From Hemicordylus capensis (lineage: Eukaryota; Chordata; Lepidosauria; Squamata; Cordylidae), in NCBI RefSeq assembly GCF_027244095.1, contig NC_069657.1, forward strand, positions 5,962,001 to 6,026,000: a stretch of 64,000 nt of DNA, in the 5' to 3' direction. The first letter of the stretch is position 1. Each line of letters begins with the position of its first letter. The translations under genes and the position numbers were made by a program. Under the pieces are notes generated by a model. It searched no databases and was not told where the DNA came from. It saw nothing but the letters and a program-made list of their open reading frames with translations. This document shows positions 46,668 through 64,000 of this stretch, one piece after another.

Positions 46668-46719
46668 TGGTCTGGCTCGGCCCTGCGAGGGTGGGCGCTC
46701 GTTAACACTTAAAAGTTTA

Positions 46720-46862
46720 AATTTTACTATTTTTAAAAAATCTATTGAGAATTTTATTTCTTTCATGAATTGTAAATGGTTTATATTTTATATGATTATT
46801 TTTAAATTTCGTACAACGCCTAGAGATTTCTAGAAATTCAATTCAATAGTAAATGAATAAAA
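46720..46862 (+). repeat. LINE 3' tail
   Basis: aaaattttatttctttcatg through cgtacaacgcctagagattt to gtaaatgaataaaa, a diverged LINE tail at the outer edge of the STYX promoter. Confidence 0.45.
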
Positions 46863-47024
46863 CCTGCCAGCTAGTCAGCCCACGGTAGGCTTGCAGCCAT
46901 CCCCTTGTGGTAGAGAGAGGTGGAGTGGGTATTTGGGTCTCACCAGTTTCCTTGGACGGTGGTCCTGAAATTATGAGACAGGGAGCAAAACTGTGGCCCA
47001 TGTGCAGGAAGGCAAGGGAAGCCC

Positions 47025-47250
47025 TATTCACACGTTATGCTCAACACTCGCACTAGAGTGTACTCGGGTACAGATCTGTGCACAGGTACAATTGCATGTT
47101 ATGTAGAATGTAGGTACAGCAGTGCACTTCCTATCTGTACTGTGCATTTAAAGGGCCTGTACTCAGGTTCACTTTTAAAATAAACTGCAGGTACAGTCAT
47201 TCACACAAAAACCTACATGTGTATAGATAGCTATACACTCGCACAACTTC
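47025..47250 (+). repeat. Dispersed repeat family A, copy 3
   Basis: Matches the reverse complement of 30-262 (ttatgctcaacact, cagtgcacttcctatctgta, caggttcacttttaaaataa, cattcacacaaaa). Unclassified. Confidence 0.5.
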
Positions 47251-47254
47251 ATGT

Positions 47255-47420
47255 CATTAGGAGATTCGGTGCAGGGTGTTATCAATATGCTGATGACTCT
47301 CAAATCTATTTCAACTGCATCAGGAGAAGGCATAACTTCCCTAAATGCCTGCCTTGAGGTGGCAACGGGCTGGATGAGGAATAACAAACTGAAGCTAATC
47401 AAAATAAGACAGAGGTACTG
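47255..47420 (+). repeat. L2-type LINE internal fragment
   Basis: Encodes the catalytic block CYQYADDSQIYFN and, after a frame change, a block similar to GWMRNNKLKL. Both ends are truncated. Confidence 0.65.
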
Positions 47421-47659
47421 ATGCAGGAGGTGGATGCCTACCTGTGGCAACCCTCTCCTATTTCTCTTTGTCCCCACTCCACTGACCAATACTGAAGTAA
47501 ATTTAGAGGCAGATGTATTCAGTAGGAAGACTGAAAGTTATCAACCTTTAAAAAAAACCAAAAAACACCCACACATTTTACACATATGTATTTCAAGCAA
47601 AAACTCAAAATTCTCTGTTCAGAAGCAAACAAGCCCAATGGACCACAGGAGCCTCACAG

Positions 47660-48445
47660 ATTGTGGTCACCCACACAGGAAAGATGAAGCAGCTTTTCTG
47701 CCGCTCTGAGGCCCCAGCGGCCTCCCCGGCTCTGTGGCCCAGCAAAGGATGCTAGAGAGCAGAAAGCTGCTGTCCTCTTCTCCTTTTCAGCTGCTCCGTC
47801 TCTGCCCTTCCTCTCCTTGTCTGATGTCTTCTTAATCTTGCAAACTCTCTCTGTCAAGAACTCCTCCTTTTCCCTCCCGCTGAATGACAGAGGGTGTCTT
47901 TTAGGAGGGCAATTGCTGCTAGTGTAGGATGACACAGGTTTTGAGTTCTGTTATCTCTGAGGACTAAAAATACATTTATTTGGAACCTGCTTTGCTCTGT
48001 CTGTATGAGAGGATTGGCTCATTTTCACTTCCGCTAAGAAAGAGTTTTGTGTTAACAGTCTTTCACATTCTTCTGCCGACAGAAGCCAGACCCAAGTGTG
48101 AACTCTTCTGCTTTTGCTTTGGGCAACGCACAAGGCTATTCTAGCCCCTCTTGGCTATTTTGGAGGCTCTGTCATGCTGCCAAGGGTCAGCTGAGACAAC
48201 CATCAGTGTAGTGTATCAGTTTCCTTAACACTTGTTTACAGTCTCAACACTCAGAAGGTGATTATCCAGAGATAAAGAATGTCTGAGATCCCCTCTAGGA
48301 TACGCAAATTGTGCTTCTGAGCATATGCAGTGTGTCTCTTCTCCTTTTCAGCTGCTCCATCTCTGTCTTCCCTCTCCTTGTCCGATGTCTTCTTAATCTC
48401 ACTCTCTCGCTCAAGAACTCCTTTTTCCTCACACACTGCTCTGCA
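47660..48445 (-). repeat. Pair of diverged direct repeats with an open minus-strand frame
   Basis: About 47768-47870 and 48334-48440 are similar in the same orientation. On the minus strand both read IKKTSDKERxxRDGAAEKEKR. The 460 bp between them is unassigned. Class unknown. Confidence 0.5.
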
Positions 48446-48529
48446 CAACCCACCCAGCATGTTTAAAGAAACTGAGCACACGCACTGGCCCTGTGGCATG
48501 GCCTGCTCGCCTGCCAACAGAGTTCACCT

Positions 48530-48810
48530 GTTGGGGGTCACCGACCTTGGCTCCCTGGCTGCTGATGGACTACAACTTCCATCATCCCTAGCCACTCGGC
48601 CACTGTGGGGATTTATACACTTTGTGCCCATGACAAGCTATATTTGTGTATTCCATTTGCTCACAGTCATTGGCATTGTATTTTGTCTCTTTAGTGCCTG
48701 TATATGAAAGTTTTGTTGAATTGTATATTTTGGATCTGATTTGTTTGATATTGGGAGTTGTTGTCCAACATTTGGGGACTCAAGGCTAGGAATCTCTCCT
48801 AGGAAGCCCA
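48530..48810. mobile_element. hAT-type MITE split by about 110 bp
   Basis: gctgatggactacaacttcc with gactcaaggctaggaatctc and gttgttgtccaacatttggg form the family arms, with unrelated sequence at about 48620-48735 between them. Confidence 0.5.
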
Positions 48811-49269
48811 CAGTCCAGCTCTTACCTCGATGGCCGTAGGCTGTCTTGGGGTTGCCATCCTCAGCCTGAATACTCCCCTTTGCAGTATGAGGATAAGGCA
48901 GAACTAGCTTACCCAGGGGCTTTAAGCAGTCGAAAGAGAGCACACTGGTGCAGACTGTATGGCTCACGCCCCAGCCCCTCTCTCTTGAGATGCGGAGCAG
49001 TGATGGCTGCCCTGGCGTAGGAAGAACATTTGAGGGTAGCTGTCCAAGACCCTTGATGTATTGGGTTTGCCCTTTTCCGACCATGCATCAGTTTCCATGC
49101 ACAGCCAGAGCAGTAAATATAGCTCACTACATGGCCCACAGGCTGGATCCCAGCCAATCAGCAGCACAGGAAAGACTCGACTGCAACAATCAGATGTCTG
49201 TATGGCATGTTTATCCCTCACATTAGGGAAGCTCATGGCTGGGCGGGGTGACACCATACCAACAGATGC

Positions 49270-51108
49270 AGTGTACTAGCAGTTTATTAAAGTGTAGGCC
49301 CCAATGCATCTCCAGTAGAACTCTTCTTGAGGGACTACACTGTATCAAATATACCAATTAGAGTAGTAATAGATATAAACCTCGCTCATCGTGGGCCCGG
49401 CTTCTGCAGTCGGGTAATTACCACCCGACCTCGGTATATGCGATAAAATTAAGCAAAGGGCTAAGACTCATACATCTGCGGGTCAGGGATGGGTAGAAAC
49501 AGCCTCCAAGGTCATTTCCGCCCACCATTTTGAGGAGAGCTGGTCTTGTGGTAGCAAGCATGACTTGTCCCCATAGCTAAGCAGGGTCCACCCTGGTTAC
49601 ATATGAATGGGAGACTAGTGTGAGCTCTGTAAGATATTCCCTTCAGGGGATGAAGCCACTCTGGGAAGAGCAGAAGGTTTCAAGTTCCCTCCCTGGCTTC
49701 TCCAAGAGAGGGCTGAGAGAGATTCCTGCCTGCAACCTTGGAGAAGCCGCTGCCAGTCTGTGAAGACAATACTGAGCTAGATAGACCAATGGTCTGACTC
49801 AGTATATGGCAGCTTCCTATGTTCCTATGACAGGAGCCATTTTGTGGCTCATTTTTGTCAAAAACAAAGTTTTTAAGAACACATTTTTTTCATGGGGGAG
49901 GGGAGGAACTGCAATTTTGGACTTTTGGGGGGACACTGCTGGGCAGCTGGGGACACAGCATGGCAGGGCACCCCCCATTCTCCTCACTTTCAGTTCCTTT
50001 TTGTCCCATTTTTCACTGCCTCAGGAACCTAACCACCCAATTCCCATTGCCCCAATACCCCATTTTCTACAGTTTTGCTATCCATGCCCCTCCCTCCCGT
50101 GGAACAGAACTCCCATGGATAACAGGGTTATCTTATATAAAACTAAATAGCCATATTGCACAAGTTAGAAGAGAGATAAAAACGACATAATTTAAAACCT
50201 TCTAAAACAAATAGAAATAAGATGAAACCTCTAGTACAAGGACTTGTATGTCCTCATGCCCTGACAAGAGCCTGCTGTTAAGCTAGATGGATCCTTAGAT
50301 TGAACTGCCTGGCCACTAGGAGCCTCAATGAAGACTTTGATCTTACAGCATTGTTATAATTCTGTTAGCACAGCTATACCAGTTTCTGTATGATCAGCAA
50401 GGTACCATTCTTGTATTCCTATTTACACCTGGTTCTCCCAGGGACAGTCCATTCTGTCTTAGTATTAAGTTGGTTGCTAGCTTGCAAACCTGTACTGTAA
50501 GGGTTAAGTCAACCTCTTTTTTTCTTACTCATGGTCTGCTGTTTTACTAATTAGTCCATGCACATGTGGTCTTTGCTTATATAATTTGAGGGCTTTCTTT
50601 CCATAGAATAGCTAGAAGCAGTTTAAAAGTTGAGCATTGTGTTTTGTGAATCACTGCGTTATTCCTTATGTTTTTCTCTTCTATAGTTTCTGTATTTTAG
50701 TTGTACTTGCTGTATATTATTTTATTCATGTCAGGGTTTTATTTTTCTGATACCTGTATGTGGGCTAGCTATCATGTTATAGCTACTATGATTTAGGTAG
50801 TTTTAATAATGTTTGAACTTGGTAGTTTGTCTGTAAGAAGTTATTTACCATAACCTTTATCGTCCTTGTACTAGAGGTTTTATCTTATTTCTATTTGTTC
50901 TATAAGGTTATAATTATAACCTTGTTTTTATCTCTCTTCTAATTTGTGCAATATGACTATTTATAGTTTTATGTAGTACTTTTGATTTTATATCTATTCC
51001 TTATTATTCTAATTGGTATATTTGACTTATTGTAGTCCCCTGAAGAAGAGTTCCACTCAAAACACATCGAGACCTACTTTTTAATAAACTGCTAGTACAC
51101 TGCTCCTG
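49270..51108. mobile_element. Large foldback element (about 1.8 kb) interrupted by a SINE
   Basis: The right arm is about 50850-51108. Its complement appears on the left in two blocks, about 49270-49378 and about 50131-50250. The outermost motif is GCAGTGTACTAGCAGTTTAT on the left against ataaactgctagtacactgc on the right. The 750 bp between the left blocks include the 5S-like SINE at 49534-49825. The centre, 50250-50850, is non-coding. No target duplication was found. Confidence 0.7.
49534..49830 (+). repeat. 5S-like SINE, copy 4
   Basis: gagagctggtcttgtggtag, tagctaagcagggtccaccc, gaatgggagac and a terminal gcagcttcctatgttcctat. Least diverged of the four copies. Confidence 0.85.
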
Positions 51109-51879
51109 TCCTCCTCCTTTACTCCTCACATCAGGACATTTAGAGCTATCATTGGAATTGTTCGTGCTTCTGTGCGGACATTGTGCTTAGCAAAGCAACT
51201 GCACAAGTAATGCCAGTGTTTGAGTCTTCAAGGGCGGAATGATGGCTGGACTGCCATTCAACTATTTCCTCACACATAAAAGCAGGTACATATTAGATCA
51301 TCAGCAAGAGGCAGCGTCAGACTCTAGTGCACTCTTGTTGGAGAAGAGCACAGCTTTCCCCCAAGGTCTGAGGCACTTCCATCACACCTGCCGCCTCCAA
51401 GTTGTCTCTTGCCTTTTCCTGATAGGCGCCCGCAGACCACAGTGATGGCACTATGGCATTCTCCACCATTTCTCTGCTCCTAACACAACATGCAGATGCA
51501 AAAGCTATGAAATTTTGTTGCAGACACTGAAACTGAAAGTGTTGACTTTTGTTCGTCATGTTCTTGCATCCTCCAAACATCTATTTTAGGGGTTTCCAAT
51601 AGGGTTTTTTTTTTTAAAAGGCTCCCAGGGAATATTCAGAGAGCTCCTGCTTCTCCATACTGGAACCATGCTATTTGTTCCCCATCTGAGGATAGCCAGC
51701 TTCAAGCCAAAGCATCCTCAATGATGTGTCCACTTTAGAAGGAAAGGGAGAAGAGCGAAGGCCTTCCTCCTCTGCTCCTGATTGGCTGGCTATGTGCTGA
51801 AGCTCAACATACCGCTCCCCTCAGCCTGACTGACAGGCTTCAGAAAATTAGCACTGCGTACTTCCATTGAAGGAGCCAC

Positions 51880-52090
51880 CTAATCGCACAGCGGGGAAGT
51901 AACTTTGTTTCCCACACTATGGGAAACACCTATATTGGGCAGCAGTGATATAGGAAGGTGCTGAAAGGCATCATCTCATACAGCACAGGAGATGGCAATG
52001 GTAAACCTCTCCTATATTCTACCAAAGACAACGACAGGGCTTTGTGTTCGCCAGGAGTTGACACCAACTTGACGGCACACTTTATCTTTA
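51880..52090 (+). repeat. tRNA-derived SINE, copy 5, head deleted
   Basis: aatcgcacagcggggaagta then a jump past the B box to tttcccacactatgggaaac. The body and gacggcacactttatcttta end are intact. Confidence 0.8.
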
Positions 52091-52534
52091 CCATCTTTTG
52101 AATGTTTGGACCAGTCTAATGCATTTCAACAGGCTGTACCGTAGCTGTTTAAAAATCAGTTCATCTATGTGACACACTGCAAACCTCCAACAGCCGATTA
52201 AGAAATGAAAGATGTGAGATGGAAGAGGAGAGAAGGATGTTATCAGCTTACTGCTCTCTTACATACTTCTCCACAAACACATATATCTTTTCCTCCTCCC
52301 TGAGTTTATTTTCACAGTCATTTTAATTTTACTGAGAGTCTATCAATTTAAAACAAAGAAGTTCCAAAAACTACATCTTGTTTCATTTAATCCAATATTT
52401 TCCCTCCTCCACTACTGCATCAAAGCCATATTAAGGACTATGGTTTAAAAAAAATTTTTAGGGCCACGGAGGTTCCATTCTGCTCTACAGTAAACTGAGG
52501 AGATGCATATTGAGGAGCCTGGATTTAAACAAGT

Positions 52535-52540
52535 TTTATT
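52535..52540 (-). terminator. PSMC6: Candidate PSMC6 poly(A) signal AATAAA
   Basis: TTTATT on the + strand reads AATAAA on the gene strand, about 360 nt after the stop codon. It is the nearest canonical hexamer noticed, giving a short 3' UTR as expected for this gene. Confidence 0.45.
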
Positions 52541-52899
52541 TAACTGTTTAAAGGAAGGAAAATGTATTAAATGATATAAAATAAGAAATACACAGTCATA
52601 AAATCTTCCAAATGATGCCAGTTTGGTATGCTTATAAAGTCACCATACGAGAACATGTTTTACTCTGCACTTAAGTGGGATTGCAATGAAGGCCATGTGG
52701 GGGCTCAGAGCCATTTTCAGAATGCAACATGCTCTCTGCAGCAGGCTCAGAACTACATTAACAGCGGGCTAGCTCAGCTCACCGATGTAATACGGACACT
52801 TGCAATAAACACAATCAAGGGATACTTTTGTTTCTCATTTCACCTACGAAGCCCCAGATCTCCCATGCAGTCAGCCAGCCTTTTACCACGGGGGTCCAT

Positions 52900-62655
<9,756 letters not shown>

Positions 62656-62784
62656 TCATACAGCATATCCTGTCATTTTATTCTACAGTGATGTATTTTT
62701 AAAACCTGCTAACAGCAATGTCCAAACCTTTTCCCATCTGCCAGTAGTAACTCAGACATGAAAATGAAGACATCTGAATAAGTC

Positions 62785-63030
62785 TAATAATGGCAGTACC
62801 ACCGGGCATTTATATCGTGCTTAACCGAGTATTCAAAGCATTTCACAGACCTTCTCTCGGTAATCTTCCTAACAGTCCTGTAAAGTCCGTCAGTGTTACC
62901 ATCCACATATTGTAAACGAAGGACTGAGAGAACAGTGACTTGCCTGAGGACACTCACTGAATTCATAGCGGAGGTAAGACCTGAATCCTGGCTCACAATT
63001 CAGTCTCTTAACTGCCATGCTACACTATTC
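62785..63030 (+). repeat. MIR-like SINE
   Basis: Follows the MIR order: gggcatttatatcgtgctta, caaagcatttcacagacctt, cttcctaacagtcctgtaaa, gtgacttgcctgaggacac, cctgaatcctggctc. Old, amniote-wide family. Confidence 0.7.
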
Positions 63031-63071
63031 TTGAGGGTTCAGCCCCAGCCCCTTGGCAGCATCCCTACAGC

Positions 63072-63218
63072 TATAGGGGCTCCCAATCTTGGGTCCCCAG
63101 GTGCTGTTGGACTACAACTCCCATCATGGCCTTCAACCATTGTGGCTGGGAATGTTGGGGGGTTGCATTCCAAAAACATCTGGGGACCCAAGATTGGGAA
63201 TCCCTGTTCTGTGCATGC
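63072..63218. mobile_element. Palindromic hAT-type MITE
   Basis: ctcccaatcttgggtcccca and tggggacccaagattgggaa are near-perfect inverted ends; ttggactacaactcccatca is internal. Confidence 0.8.
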
Positions 63219-63339
63219 CTCTGCCTCCCATCTGCACCACCGCTGCTTTAAAAAGGAGAACTTCACTTTTCACTCTTATGCTGAAAGAGTATTCCAAAAA
63301 GCTGAAATTTAGCATTTAGCACCCTCCCCTGAGCTGCGC

Positions 63340-63780
63340 TCCTGCTCCTGCTCCATCCCATCGCTCCCTCTCCCTCTCCCCTCCTGATCACAGTTGCAAC
63401 ACCGCTGGTGCCGACTGGCCAAGCCACAGTCCCCTAACCCCAGAGACCTCCTCACCCGAGCCCCGCTCCCCACCGCAGGAGTAGCAGCAGCAGCAGGCCG
63501 GGCCCTTCCTCACTGCCGCTGCCATGGCTGCTCGTTCCTCTCAGGACACTAATGGGCCCAGGCCTGTCCCCCGCCTGCCTGCCTCCGCCAATGGCCTCTG
63601 TAGCTCTGCGTCGCAGTGGCGGTTGACCGGGCCCTTCCTCACTGCTGCCACGGCCGCTTGTTCCCCTCAGGCCATTGACAGGCCCGGGCCCATCACCCAC
63701 CCACCCACCCTTCTGTCCATCTTCTCCTCCCTTCTTTCTCTCTCCCTCCCTCCCTGAGTTAACAGAGCTTGTCCATCTTG
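63340..63780. repeat. GC-rich segment with a two-copy tandem of about 130 bp
   Basis: ccgggcccttcctcactg recurs at about 63498 and 63628, followed each time by gctgct/ggccgc-type and ctcagg...ggcccgggcc segments. Unclassified; the open frames are due to composition. Confidence 0.5.
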
Positions 63781-64000
63781 TTTCCTCTTCCAATTCACAC
63801 AGTGGCAGCCTCCTTCTCCTTAAGGGGCTCTTTCCTCCCTCACAACCCCTCTCTTTGCAGACCCCTGCCCGCTCTCCTTATATACAGAAATGATAGAGAG
63901 ATTCTTCTCCCCTCTACAATCTTCCCACCAGAAACAGCTGCATTCCAACTGAGCTTAAACATTACAGGCTCCTCCTCCCTGTCTGCATATGGAATTCCCA

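Larger units (their letters stand above)
45720..46700 (-). promoter_or_regulatory. STYX: STYX CpG-island promoter and 5' UTR region
   Basis: Nearly 1 kb of CpG-dense DNA surrounds the STYX start codon. Upstream of the ATG lie repeated GC-box-like segments and a perfect NRF1 palindrome at 46658-46667. Several long open frames here on both strands come from the GC richness and lack of stop codons. The start site is not determined. Confidence 0.7.

Noticed and set aside
47768-48440. Direct repeats as LTRs of a small retroviral-type element
   Set aside because: The copies are too short and diverged, with no primer-binding site, polypurine tract or viral coding sequence between them.

Overview
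This is a vertebrate nuclear window, most likely from a squamate reptile. The three host genes have long introns and conserved GT/AG splice sites. The intergenic and intronic DNA is full of L2- and CR1-type LINE tails, tRNA-derived SINEs of the kind common in lizards and snakes, 5S-like SINEs and short palindromic hAT-type MITEs. The squamate assignment is an inference from the repeats; no species is claimed.

Three genes were rebuilt exon by exon, and every exon junction keeps frame. GNPNAT1 (+ strand) has a CpG-rich promoter near 4.6-5.2 kb, five coding exons from 11703 to 18673 and a probable poly(A) signal at 19912. STYX (- strand) has eleven coding exons from 46123 down to 22168 and encodes 219 residues. 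PSMC6 (- strand) enters from beyond the right edge. Its last nine coding exons, residues about 110-389, lie between 62641 and 52900. PSMC6 and STYX point the same way and STYX and GNPNAT1 converge tail to tail, the order and orientation I recall for the human 14q22 cluster.

The genes do different housekeeping jobs. GNPNAT1 makes GlcNAc-6-phosphate in the hexosamine pathway. STYX is a catalytically dead dual-specificity phosphatase. PSMC6 is the Rpt4 ATPase of the 26S proteasome. Nothing suggests they act in one pathway. Both visible promoters are CpG islands with a perfect NRF1-type palindrome.

Layout: 0-4.5 kb, repeats upstream of GNPNAT1; 4.6-5.2 kb, promoter; 5.2-18.7 kb, GNPNAT1; 18.7-22.1 kb, convergent 3' regions; 22.2-46.1 kb, STYX, whose 13-kb first intron holds most of the young mobile DNA; 45.7-46.7 kb, STYX promoter; 46.7-52.5 kb, intergenic, with a large foldback element; 52.9-62.6 kb, PSMC6; 62.6-64 kb, PSMC6 intron sequence. 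The most interesting non-genic structures are an 884-bp near-palindrome nested in an L2 LINE, a 1.8-kb foldback element itself hit by a SINE, a head-to-tail pair of Helitron-like ends, and a multicopy SINE whose promoter region resembles 5S rRNA. I see no CRISPR, operon, RNA gene, LTR element or clearly new protein-coding system.
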